The notes under the pieces were generated by a model, which was given only the letters and a program-made list of their open reading frames with translations, searched no databases and was not told where the DNA came from. A stretch of DNA of 59,919 nucleotides. Origin: DATADD01 sp046262355. GTDB lineage: Bacteria > Actinomycetota > CADDZG01 > WHSQ01. Of this stretch, positions 1 to 7,679 are shown one piece after another. The position numbers and the translations under genes are program-made. The stretch is from positions 1-59,919 of the forward strand of contig JBHEMX010000024.1 of the NCBI GenBank assembly GCA_046262355.1. Reading direction: 5' to 3'. Within the stretch, counting starts at the first letter, position 1, and the number at the start of each line of letters is the position of its first letter.

Positions 1-46
1 GCGATCGCGGTGCGCAGGCACGGGATGCGCGACAGCGGCGATTCGC

Positions 47-180
47 CTAGTCCCCGCACTTGCCTCTGGAACCCTTCCGGTTCCCCGTCTCCGACTGCCG
101 GATGTTGCCGTTAAGCTCGAGGACGTTGTCAGGATCGTAGCGATCCTTTCGTGTGGCCCAGGCGTCAACGACCCGACACT
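47..180 (-). pseudogene. C-terminal remnant of an FAD-linked (berberine-bridge-type) oxidase
   Basis: Reading the minus strand in the frame that stops at 47-49 gives a peptide containing RYDPDNVLELNGNI. This resembles the last residues of FAD-linked oxidases with a BBE domain, where a KxxYDPxNxFRxNxNI motif precedes the C-terminus. No start codon or upstream FAD-binding domain can be followed in this frame, so it is at best a decayed 3' end. The match rests on one short motif recalled from the family. Confidence 0.35.
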
Positions 181-216
181 CTCGGCGCCATTAGCTTCTG
201 GGGCCTTCTCAGCGGC

Positions 217-375
217 CTAATACACGTCAGCCGCGTACGGCATGAAATCGGGGGGGGGCAGTTTTTCGATCCGCGGAACGAGGCGATACCAAGCTCTGTC
301 TGGGCGCTTCCAACTTGAAGGGGTCGAGCCTAGGACCTGCCTCACCTCCGCCTTCCTGCACGGATCGAATACCCG
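217..375 (-). other. Unrecognised open 3' fragment
   Basis: A minus-strand frame ending in TAG at 217-219 stays open for about 50 codons. It ends in a protein-like, proline-rich stretch (RIEKLPPPDFMPYAADVY) but has no credible start codon. I do not recognise it. The rest of 1-483 shows no convincing gene. A run of nine or so G at about 250 could hide a frameshift, so this and the neighbouring oxidase remnant may be parts of one dead gene. Confidence 0.2.
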
Positions 376-483
376 AAGCGTGAGCGGCTCGCGTATCGTG
401 GAAATTCGTGACAGTTGCCCAGTCGCACATAGCTGTCACCGGTCCTTCTCGGGGCCAGTACCACCTTTCTCATCGATAGACCT

Positions 484-846
484 TCAGGCGAAGGCGACCG
501 ACCGCGCGCCGACGATCTCCTCGATCACCTTCGCCGCGCCCACGATCTTGGCTCCCTTGGGCACTTGCTCCTCGGTTATGCCGCGCGGCTTAGCGCATGA
601 CCCGCAGAGCCAGACCTCGCCTCCGTTCCCGACGAACTCCTCGAAGAGATCCGAGAGCTTGGGTAGGCCTGGGGACTCGACGCCGTTAGTACCGCCGACC
701 GTGCCGAGCCACACGGCTTCGATCGTGCAGATCACGACCGCCTCCTGACCGACGGACGCCGCGATGTTCGCGGCGACGAACGGAAGCGTCGCGCGCTCCG
801 GACTCTCCTTGCCATTGGTGCAGTTGAACATCAGCTTCTCGCTCAT
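484..846 (-). CDS. DsrE-like sulfur-relay protein
   Basis: This 120-residue protein fits the DsrE/DsrF-like fold, whose members carry or transfer sulfane sulfur on a cysteine. It starts MSEKLMFNCTNGKESPERA and has a CGSCAKPRGI segment near residue 80. The two cysteines there are the likely sulfur carriers. There is no signal peptide, so it should be cytoplasmic. It overlaps the end of the upstream SnoaL/TusA-like gene by four bases (ATGA), so the two are probably translationally coupled, and it is the last gene of the minus-strand sulfur cluster. The family assignment is firm; the partner and direction of sulfur transfer are not visible. Confidence 0.8.
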   Translation of the reverse strand: MSEKLMFNCTNGKESPERATLPFVAANIAASVGQEAVVICTIEAVWLGTVGGTNGVESPGLPKLSDLFEEFVGNGGEVWLCGSCAKPRGITEEQVPKGAKIVGAAKVIEEIVGARSVAFA

Positions 847-1532
847 ATCACACGCTCCACGGTTATCGACAGACTTCCATCTTCGTTCTCCTCTACTGAC
901 AGCACCTGCTGTCCCAACATGCGGGCGATCGGCGGCAGATCCTCCTTCGCAGCCGGATCGCGAGCCACGACGGTGAGCACGTCACCCACCGGGATAGCTC
1001 GGACGCGACGGCCGAATTCAGCCGACAATCCATCTGCGCATCCCATCGTTCCTGCATCGAATGTGTGCAGCAATCCGGACTCCTCCTCCGGCTCGGGCCG
1101 GAAGCCCGAGCAGACGAGATCGAGCGCGGCGATTCTCCCGTTCACGACATCGCAGTAGCCCTGCTGCTCGATGACGTGCCATCCCGAATCGGGCGCGAAT
1201 GGATGCGGACAGAGCCGAAACCGGTAGCGGATCCGCACTCGATCCGCCATCCCGTCGGCGTTCGCTGCTTGGACCTCGAACTCCTCCGAGCGGCCGAACC
1301 ACTGTGAGAGCTGGTCGGCGATCGGGGCTGCACCGGTCAGCTCGACCGGCCCGGGGGGAAGGAGAGCCCTGAACCGCCCCCCAGGAGCGAACGTCGCTTG
1401 GAGCGCGCCGAAATCCCTTCGGGTGAGCGCGTCGAGGAATCGCGTTCCCGGCGACGCTGCATCCCTCGTCGCGGGCCCCCCGCCTACTGCTTGAGCGACG
1501 ACTTCAGACACCGAGTCTTGGCTGATGACCAT
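843..1532 (-). CDS. Fusion of a SnoaL-like domain and a TusA-like domain
   Basis: This is a 229-residue two-domain protein. Residues about 20-145 look like a SnoaL/NTF2-like alpha-beta barrel (DALTRRDFGALQATFAPGG, later RIRYRFRLCP). Residues about 155-229 resemble a TusA-like sulfur carrier: a GCADGLSAEFGRRVRAIPVG stretch, then VLTVVARDPAAKEDLPPIAR. The usual CPxP of TusA is replaced by GCADG, so if it carries sulfur the Cys of GCADG is the candidate. It is coupled to the downstream DsrE-like gene by a four-base overlap and lies below the large BTAD regulator. The N-terminal substrate is unknown. Confidence 0.7.
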   Translation of the reverse strand: MVISQDSVSEVVAQAVGGGPATRDAASPGTRFLDALTRRDFGALQATFAPGGRFRALLPPGPVELTGAAPIADQLSQWFGRSEEFEVQAANADGMADRVRIRYRFRLCPHPFAPDSGWHVIEQQGYCDVVNGRIAALDLVCSGFRPEPEEESGLLHTFDAGTMGCADGLSAEFGRRVRAIPVGDVLTVVARDPAAKEDLPPIARMLGQQVLSVEENEDGSLSITVERVI

Positions 1533-1666
1533 GAATTCATCCCTCCTCTCTTCCGACGACCTTCGGGTCAGGGCGACCTAGATCTGAGGGTAGGAGGGCG
1601 TTCTTCCCAAAACCTTCCCGAGGCCGCGGCCAGTCTTGGGGACCCGTTTCGGCGGATAAAGGTCGA

Positions 1667-4600
1667 TCAGGAACGCAGCGAGGAGAGGATCTGCTCGGCC
1701 TCTGCGGCGGCGGTTGCCCCGTCGGGAAGGGCGCCCCACGCCTGCAGCGTGGTAGCGAGCTCGAAGCGGTGACCAAGCGTGCGGAACGCGTTGCCGGCCT
1801 CCGCGAAATAACGAGCCGCCGAGGCGTCATCGCCCCGCCGCGCGTGTATCCGTCCCGTGACCGCGGCAGCGCGCGCGGCCCCGACCTGGTTGTGTCCCAG
1901 CTGCGCCAGCTCTGCGGCTTGGTACGCGCAAGCTTCGGCGGCGGATGCGTCATCGGTCTCGAGGTAGACCGCCGCCATGATGGGCAGCATCTCAATGGAG
2001 CAGATGGGGCACGGCGAGCTCTCGGCTTCAAGCCTCTCGGCTGACGCCATGATCTCGGTCGCAGCAGAAGTATCGCCTGCAGAAAGTCGGTTCCTCATCC
2101 CGGCCCCGTGGACCACCAGGAGCACATGGTCACGGATAGCGGCGTCGTGGGCGGCCTCCAGCGCGCGGAGAAACAGGTCCGATCCTTCGCCTCCGCCGAC
2201 ATCGGTTTCCAGACCGAGGAGACGCGCGAGGGTGAACGCGACCCCTGCCGGGGAGCCAAGGCCCTCGTGAAGCTCGAGTGATCTGGTGAGGTGATCGCGC
2301 CCGAGCTCGAAATCGCCGCGCGCCAAGCCGATGCTACCGAGCGCGTAATGGCACACGGCGAGGCACCGGAGGTTGCCCATAGTTGCCGCCTGCTCGGCCA
2401 CGGCGTCGATGAATGCCTTCGCCCGTCGGTGGGGATCCTCCCCTCGGATGCGGTATTCCCACAGACACATGTGCGCATCGGTGGCAAGTACGAGGTCGGG
2501 CGACCAATCGGCCTCTCGGCGTAACTCGTAACGCAAGCCCTCCTCCCAGTTGCCCTGAGGAAGGTGCGCCAGCGCGAGCATCTCGCACGCTTGCGCGATC
2601 TCGCGGCGCGCGCCCTCTCGCTCGGCGATCTCAAGGGCGAGCTCTCCCAAACCCACGGCCTTCTCGAGCCGGTTCAGGTGCCAGTCGATCAGCGCCTCAA
2701 CGATGAGGTTCCTCGCTTCTTCCAGCGTTCCGGGTCCCGTGGCCTCCTGGGCCATCCGGAGATGCTCGCCCGCGGTCGGGATGTCGGCCGCCATCACGGC
2801 CCCGAGCGCGATCTTTCGGTGTAGTCCGCGCCGGGCACCGTTACCCGACGAGCCCAGGTCGGTGAGAGCGTTCTTGTAGGAGTCGATGCTGGCTTGGAGA
2901 CGACCGATGTTGCGATGGACGTCCCCGACGCGCTCGTGGAGCTCCGCGCGCCGCCGGAGCCCCGCCGATGTCGCGTCGTCGCCCAACAGCGAAAGGGCTT
3001 CCTCGAATCTCAGGACTGCGTCGTCGTGGTCGTAGACGGACTCCGCTCGGTCTCCGGCCGCCATGAGGTATCCGACTGCCGTTGGGATGTCTCCCGCCTC
3101 CCGGTAGTGATAAGCGAGAGCCTCTACGGGCTGGTCTCTCTCCGGGCCTATCGATTCGAGCGTACGAGCAACGCGACGATGAAGAAAGCGTCGTTGCGGC
3201 GAGGCGATCTGGCGGAGCACTCCCTCGCGGAGAAGGGGGTGGAGGAACCGGTACCCAAGGCCGGTCTCCTCCATCAGGCGACCATCGATCGCCTCGTCGA
3301 CCATATCCAGGAGGGCATCGACGTCTTCCATGCGAGCGTCTTGCGTCCGAACGCATGCGTGCAGGATCTCGAGCGGAAGCACCTCCCCGATGACGGCGGC
3401 GAGGTCGAGAAGCGTGCGGCCGGCGTCCGAGAGCGTGCCGAGACGTTCCTGCAGCAGGGCGTGGAGGGAAGAAGGAACCGGTACCGGCTCCGCCCGCCCG
3501 ACTCCGGTGGCGAGCTCCCATTCCCCGTGCCGTCGAACGAGCCGGTTGGCGGCCAGGAGTTGACGGACCAGCTCTGCGGTGAAGAGGGGGTTGCCGCCCC
3601 CCAACCCGAAAAGATCTTCGGCAGCGCGTACCTGAACCGGGCCGCCCCCGAGGGTCTGGGATACGAGCGCCTGATGCTCGGCGGGCACGAGTGGGCCGAG
3701 CATGATGCGCTCCGCCGCCGCCTCGGCAACCGCGTGGAGCCGCTGAGGCGAGCCGGGCTCGTCCGTGCGCCAGCATGCAATCGTCATGAGCGGGATCGAT
3801 CCGATCCGTCCGGTCAGATATCTGAGCGCGCGGATGGTTCCCTGGTCGGCGGAGTGGAGGTCGTCGAGGACGACGACGAGAGGCGCCTTGTGCGCACGCT
3901 CGTCGAGGAAGCGCAGCACGCTCGCGAACAGTGCGTTACGCGACGCGAGACCATCCGCGCTTCCCACAGAGGGGCCAATGGCTACTTCCGGCATCACGAC
4001 GCCGAGCTCGGCCGGGATGTGTTCCGCACCACTCGGGTCGGCTCGAAGCATGGTCCCCAGCGCGTCGATCAGGGGCGCGTACGGGATCCGTCCCTCGCGC
4101 GACCGGGCCCTGCCGTAGGCAACCCGGTTACCGCGCGCCCTGGCCAGCTGTAGCACCTCGTGTGCCAGACGGGTCTTTCCGATCCCCGCCGGACCTTCGA
4201 TGGTCAGCGACGATCCGCTTCCTTGGGCAAGATCGTCCAGATGTCTACGGGCAGTTGCGACCTCCTGGTCGCGTCCCACCAGTGGACCGACAAGCCCGGG
4301 AGCGACGGCGACGGTTTCCCCCCGTGCGGAGACGCCACCGAGCGCACCGGTCTCGATCTCTTCGTGCAGGGCCCGTGTCTCGCCAGAGGGTTCGACTCCA
4401 AGCTCCCGCTCGAGAATCTCTTCACACATCCGATACTGGCGCGCGGCACGATCCCGATTGCCCTCGAGGGCAAAGACGCGCATGAGCCCCCGGTGCCCGT
4501 CCTCACGCGACGGTTCTTGAACGAGTACTTGACGGAAGGCGTCTGCAGCCTCGGCGGGATTGCCATGTTGGATGAGGTCCGCTCCGAGGTCCACGACAAG

Positions 4601-5119
4601 ATCGAGGAACTTGTTTCGGAGCTCATCCCTCGTTCCAAGCGTCCATTCCTCGTATCTATCTGCTGGAAGAAGCTCGCCCGCGTAAGCGGCGATCGCACGC
4701 TGCAACCTGTCCAGTCCCGACTCCCGAAGCGCGTCGTCGGCCAGACGCTCGAACTTTGCGACGTCGGTGTCGATTTCACCTCGGAGCGCAAGCACGCCCT
4801 CACGGAACTCCAGAAGACCTTCGCCTCGAGGATCTGTCCGCGAGAGCGCCTGACGGACGTGATGCACGGCCTTGTAGAGCTGAGCCGACGCCGCCTGTAC
4901 GTCGAGGTCCGGCCACAGAGCGTCGATCGCCTGGTCGCGATGCATCCGGTGGCCTGCCTGGATGGCGAGGAGCTTGAGGAGAGCACGCGCCTTCTTTCGG
5001 GCAAAAGCCGAGTCGGCCACGCTCGTCTCGCCCACATACACGGCGAACCCACCGAGCAGCCGGAGCCTCATCCCCGCGCGGTCCTGAACGGCAACGCTCA
5101 CGGAGTTCACATCCCCCAT
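1667..5119 (-). CDS. BTAD-ATPase-TPR transcriptional regulator (SARP/LAL-like)
   Basis: This is an 1150-residue cytoplasmic regulator. An N-terminal winged helix and BTAD domain spans about residues 15-255 (MRLRLLGGFAVYVG, then KARALLKLLAIQAG and the EQ-rich BTAD helices). An AAA/NTPase module follows from about 275, with Walker A IEGPAGIGKTRLAHEVL and Walker B PLVVVLDDLHSADQG. The C-terminal half is helical TPR-like repeats. There is no C-terminal LuxR helix-turn-helix, so DNA binding must come from the N-terminus. The chosen ATG has GAGGAG about 12 bases upstream; Met-17 is an alternative. It lies in the same orientation as the sulfur genes on both sides, which makes them plausible targets, but the signal and regulon are unknown. 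Confidence 0.8.
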   Translation of the reverse strand: MGDVNSVSVAVQDRAGMRLRLLGGFAVYVGETSVADSAFARKKARALLKLLAIQAGHRMHRDQAIDALWPDLDVQAASAQLYKAVHHVRQALSRTDPRGEGLLEFREGVLALRGEIDTDVAKFERLADDALRESGLDRLQRAIAAYAGELLPADRYEEWTLGTRDELRNKFLDLVVDLGADLIQHGNPAEAADAFRQVLVQEPSREDGHRGLMRVFALEGNRDRAARQYRMCEEILERELGVEPSGETRALHEEIETGALGGVSARGETVAVAPGLVGPLVGRDQEVATARRHLDDLAQGSGSSLTIEGPAGIGKTRLAHEVLQLARARGNRVAYGRARSREGRIPYAPLIDALGTMLRADPSGAEHIPAELGVVMPEVAIGPSVGSADGLASRNALFASVLRFLDERAHKAPLVVVLDDLHSADQGTIRALRYLTGRIGSIPLMTIACWRTDEPGSPQRLHAVAEAAAERIMLGPLVPAEHQALVSQTLGGGPVQVRAAEDLFGLGGGNPLFTAELVRQLLAANRLVRRHGEWELATGVGRAEPVPVPSSLHALLQERLGTLSDAGRTLLDLAAVIGEVLPLEILHACVRTQDARMEDVDALLDMVDEAIDGRLMEETGLGYRFLHPLLREGVLRQIASPQRRFLHRRVARTLESIGPERDQPVEALAYHYREAGDIPTAVGYLMAAGDRAESVYDHDDAVLRFEEALSLLGDDATSAGLRRRAELHERVGDVHRNIGRLQASIDSYKNALTDLGSSGNGARRGLHRKIALGAVMAADIPTAGEHLRMAQEATGPGTLEEARNLIVEALIDWHLNRLEKAVGLGELALEIAEREGARREIAQACEMLALAHLPQGNWEEGLRYELRREADWSPDLVLATDAHMCLWEYRIRGEDPHRRAKAFIDAVAEQAATMGNLRCLAVCHYALGSIGLARGDFELGRDHLTRSLELHEGLGSPAGVAFTLARLLGLETDVGGGEGSDLFLRALEAAHDAAIRDHVLLVVHGAGMRNRLSAGDTSAATEIMASAERLEAESSPCPICSIEMLPIMAAVYLETDDASAAEACAYQAAELAQLGHNQVGAARAAAVTGRIHARRGDDASAARYFAEAGNAFRTLGHRFELATTLQAWGALPDGATAAAEAEQILSSLRS

Positions 5120-5299
5120 ATTTCCGCGCTCCTCAGAGATCCATCGAAAACGACGAGGATCCTGCCGACAGTCGCTCGTGCCATCCCCTGATCAAAGACT
5201 GGGCCCCGCGCGGCCGAGTCAACAAGGCTTAAGGCGATCGCTTGTGTTGTCCAATTAGGGGCAAAAAGAGGGGCCTCGAAAGCTCTTTGGGTCACGACC

Positions 5300-6100
5300 C
5301 TATTTCCATTCCTTGTAGGCGCGGATCGAGTAGCCGGTAGTTCCGAACTGACGTGCCTGGTCCTCACCGCTCGCTCCGGCGAAGGTATCGACTTCACCGG
5401 CGAGCTCGACATCGATAAGACCCGCTCCCCGGACCACCGTCTCCCATCCTGCACACGGCCGGGCCCCGGCAATTCAGCCGGTCCAGAGATCGATGTCCTT
5501 GAGGGCTCGGGCCGGGACCGGTCTTTCAACGCAGATGTCCGCGATCGTCATTCGTCCGCCCGGCTTGAGAACCCGCTCGATCTCCCGATAGACACCGAGC
5601 TTGTCGGGACACAGGTTGATTACCCCGTTGGAGATCACGACGTCCGCCCACTCGGACTCAACGGGTAGGTCCTCGATTAATCCGGAAAGAAACTTCACAT
5701 TGGTCAAACCTTCGCCGCGTCCGAGTTCCCCTGCGCGCTCGATCATCTCTGACGTCATGTCGATACCGATCACCTGACCCTCGAGACCTACTGCCCGTGC
5801 CGCGATGAAGGAATCCATCCCCGCGCCGGATCCAAGATCCACGACCTTTTCTCCGGGCCGTGGCAAACTCCAAAAGAAAGGATTTGCGACGCCCGCGAAG
5901 GCCTTGCAAGCAGTATCTGACAATTGATTTAGTGCGTCTGTCGGGTAACCGATCCTCAAGGCATGGTTGCGGCCCGTGTGGAAGTGATACTCGGCCGACG
6001 GGTTCTCGGCCACATCTCGGTACTTGTGCTGAACCTCGCGACGCAAGGCATCGACGTCGACTAGGTCAACGATGTCCGCGCCCATGGTTGGCTCGGTCAC
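5300..6100 (-). CDS. ArsM-like SAM methyltransferase with in-frame TGA; candidate selenoprotein
   Basis: The first 208 codons encode a class I SAM methyltransferase of the arsenite-methyltransferase type. The SAM motif is VVDLGSGAGMDSFIAARAVG, followed by GVINLCPDK and LKPGGRMTIADI. The frame meets TGA at 5474-5476 right after DIDLWTG. It then continues for 58 codons to TAG at 5300-5302, encoding IAGARPCAGWETVVRGAG and later DTFAGASGEDQARQFG and YSIRAYKEWK. This looks like the family's normal C-terminus and restores its usual length. In the relatives I recall the residue after LWTG is Cys, so the TGA replaces a Cys codon. A hairpin follows the TGA. Sec insertion, a nonsense mutation and a sequencing error are all possible; Sec is favoured. 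The start overlaps the upstream gene by four bases. Confidence 0.75.
5429..5476 (-). promoter_or_regulatory. Possible bacterial SECIS hairpin after in-frame TGA
   Basis: On the minus strand the TGA (5476-5474) is followed 12 bases later by CCGGCCGT (5462-5455). That stretch can pair with ACGG (5440-5437) and CCGG (5432-5429) across a four-base bulge, with a 14-base apical loop that begins with G and contains GG. The spacing from TGA to the first loop G is 19 bases, inside the range usually accepted for bacterial SECIS elements. A competing short hairpin GCCGG/CCGGC sits just upstream. The fold was done by eye only. Confidence 0.4.
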
Positions 6101-6813
6101 GAGGTGTTTGCCTTCTTAATGGCGTGGAAGTCGTCTGGAAGCGGAGGGGTGTTGCCAAGCTGATAGTCGAGGAACCCCTCAGGATCCAGTTGAAGAGCCG
6201 GATTACTGCGGCGCTCGTGGCCGATCGTTGAGATCGTCTTGCCGTCCATGCCTCTTCCGCAGGTAGACCCGGCGTAGTGGCCGGGATAGACCTCGATGTC
6301 GTCTCGCAGCGAGAGGAGTGTCTGCAAGGACTCGTAGAGCTCTTTAGCGCGCGAGCGAAGCTCGGCTTCATCGACTTCTCCCAGCGACAGGTCGACCCTG
6401 CCGACATCACCCACGAAGAGGGTGTCGCCGGTGAGCGTGTACCAGTCGTCGAACAAGAGACTTACGTGCTCGGGGGTATGGCCCGGGGTGTGAATCACCC
6501 GCCCCCTGCGGTTGCCTACCTCTAGCACATCGCCATCGTTCAACGGCGTGAACTGGAACCTGACATCCGCGCCCGCGCCTAGATAGAGCGAAGCGTTTGC
6601 TGCTTGTGCGAGCGGTCGTGCACCCGACTCGTGATCGGCATGGACGTGAGTGTCGATGACGTGGCTGATGACCATAGCGTTGTCTTGGATTTCATCGATG
6701 TAGCGCTGTGGATCACCCTGAGGGTCGATCACCGCACATAGACCGAGGCTGGGGCACCCGACGATGTAGGAGGCACAGGAGCGGTCGTCGTGAAGCACCT
6801 GGCGAAAATACAT
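6097..6813 (-). CDS. Metallo-beta-lactamase-fold hydrolase, ETHE1 (persulfide dioxygenase)-like
   Basis: This 238-residue cytoplasmic protein has the metallo-beta-lactamase metal-binding signature THVHADH at about residues 55-61, then HTPGHTPEHVSLL, GDTLFVGDVGRVDL and a later YPGHYAG. The GDVGRVDL stretch and the position between DsrE2-like and sulfur-related genes point to the ETHE1/persulfide dioxygenase or rhodanese-associated subgroup. These act on glutathione or other low-molecular-weight persulfides with one iron. The substrate is inferred. The start has a GGAGAG ribosome site just upstream. Its stop region overlaps the start of the methyltransferase by four bases, so the two are probably co-translated. 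Confidence 0.85.
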   Translation of the reverse strand: MYFRQVLHDDRSCASYIVGCPSLGLCAVIDPQGDPQRYIDEIQDNAMVISHVIDTHVHADHESGARPLAQAANASLYLGAGADVRFQFTPLNDGDVLEVGNRRGRVIHTPGHTPEHVSLLFDDWYTLTGDTLFVGDVGRVDLSLGEVDEAELRSRAKELYESLQTLLSLRDDIEVYPGHYAGSTCGRGMDGKTISTIGHERRSNPALQLDPEGFLDYQLGNTPPLPDDFHAIKKANTS

Positions 6814-6822
6814 GGCTCTCTC

Positions 6823-7365
6823 CTAGATGAACAGCTGGACGTCGGATTCACCGGCGAAGTCGAGGAATGCCGGGGCACCCGCGAACTCGACCCCGTCGAT
6901 CAAATCTTCCTTTGCCACCCCCATGACGCTTAGCGTCGTGTTGCAGGCATACATCCGGATGCCCAACTCCTTCGCAATCTCGAGCAGCTCCGGGATCGAG
7001 GCGAGATTGGCTTTGGCCATCCAACTCTGCATCATCTTGGTCGCCGCCGACTTCATCCCTGGCAGCGCGCCGACCAACGTTGGGATGTGGACCGGGACCT
7101 TGTTCATCGGCGGAGGCATGGCCGGGTTGCCGACCGGGCTCACCGACAGCTTGGGCATGCGTCCTTTATGGACGATGTCGAGCCCATAGAACGTAAAGAA
7201 GATCGCCACTTCCCAGCCCATGCTTGCAGCCGTTGTCGCCATCACGAGTGGCGGATACGCCTGGTCGAGGGTTCCCTTGGAGACGATCAGGGCAAGGCGC
7301 TTGGGCTGGGGCAACACCTCGGGAGCCGCCTCCACGTTGGGGACCGCAGCGATCTCTGCCTTCAT
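6823..7365 (-). CDS. DsrE2-like (DsrE/F/H superfamily) sulfur carrier
   Basis: The 180-residue product matches the DsrE/F/DrsH-like family found beside TusA in sulfur-oxidising and persulfide-handling clusters. It begins with a short Ala/Pro-rich segment, then KRLALIVSKGTLDQAYPPLV and GWEVAIFFTFYGLDIV. The conserved cysteine is in MYACNTTLSVMG near residue 140. The family is thought to pass sulfane sulfur to or from TusA. The start codon overlaps the stop of tusA by four bases and the next gene follows after nine bases, so it is an internal operon gene. There is no signal peptide or clear membrane helix. Confidence 0.85.
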   Translation of the reverse strand: MKAEIAAVPNVEAAPEVLPQPKRLALIVSKGTLDQAYPPLVMATTAASMGWEVAIFFTFYGLDIVHKGRMPKLSVSPVGNPAMPPPMNKVPVHIPTLVGALPGMKSAATKMMQSWMAKANLASIPELLEIAKELGIRMYACNTTLSVMGVAKEDLIDGVEFAGAPAFLDFAGESDVQLFI

Positions 7366-7598
7366 CGCTTGCGCCTAACCGTGTACTTGAATGTTGTTTC
7401 GTCGGCCCAGTTATCAACGAGCTCGTGGCCGGTGTTCCTGCACCACGCGGCCATATTCTCTTTGGAGCCGGGATCGTCGGTCCAGACCTGTACCAGCTCG
7501 CCTATCTCGACCTTGCGGATCGCCTGGCCGAGACGGATCGTCGGCATCGGACAGACGAGACCTCGAGCGTCGATCTGAGAACCGACCTGCGTGTCCAT
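7362..7598 (-). CDS. tusA: TusA-family sulfur carrier protein
   Basis: This 78-residue protein has the TusA hallmark DARGLVCPMPTIRLGQAIRK, whose CPxP cysteine carries persulfide sulfur. The C-terminal half is also typical (DDPGSKENMAAWCRNTGHEL). In this setting it probably shuttles sulfur among the DsrE-like, MBL and rhodanese proteins rather than serving only tRNA thiolation. It is the first gene of the minus-strand operon. A strong AGGAGG lies directly before the ATG, and upstream is a promoter overlapping an ArsR-type inverted repeat shared with the divergent MFS gene. Confidence 0.92.
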   Translation of the reverse strand: MDTQVGSQIDARGLVCPMPTIRLGQAIRKVEIGELVQVWTDDPGSKENMAAWCRNTGHELVDNWADETTFKYTVRRKR

Positions 7599-7624
7599 CC
7601 CACCCTCCTTGTTGACCTGTCGTC

Positions 7625-7679
7625 ATTCTTCTCAAGTTCCAGGCTGCTTGTCAAGTATTTTCTTGAATACTATAGCATC
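7625..7679. promoter_or_regulatory. Divergent promoters with ArsR-type operator (tusA / MFS)
   Basis: An imperfect inverted repeat TCAAGTATTTTCTTGAATAC lies at 7651-7670. On the plus strand TTGTCA (7648) and TATAGC (7671) are 17 bases apart, and the MFS ATG begins at 7680, so its transcript would be leaderless or nearly so. On the minus strand TTGACA (7654-7649) precedes a weak AAGAAT by 18 bases and would serve tusA. The same half-sites recur upstream of arsR at 8907-8926, so the adjacent ArsR-rhodanese protein is the expected repressor. Confidence 0.65.

Noticed and set aside
5474..5476. Treating the TGA as the true end of the methyltransferase
   Set aside because: It would remove the conserved C-terminal segment, which is still encoded in frame immediately after. 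A true stop would not be expected to leave 58 family-like codons downstream.
5107..5529. 140-codon minus-strand ORF overlapping the end of the methyltransferase
   Set aside because: It lies in a different frame from the methyltransferase C-terminus and from the BTAD gene; composition is not protein-like. The readthrough frame explains this region better.
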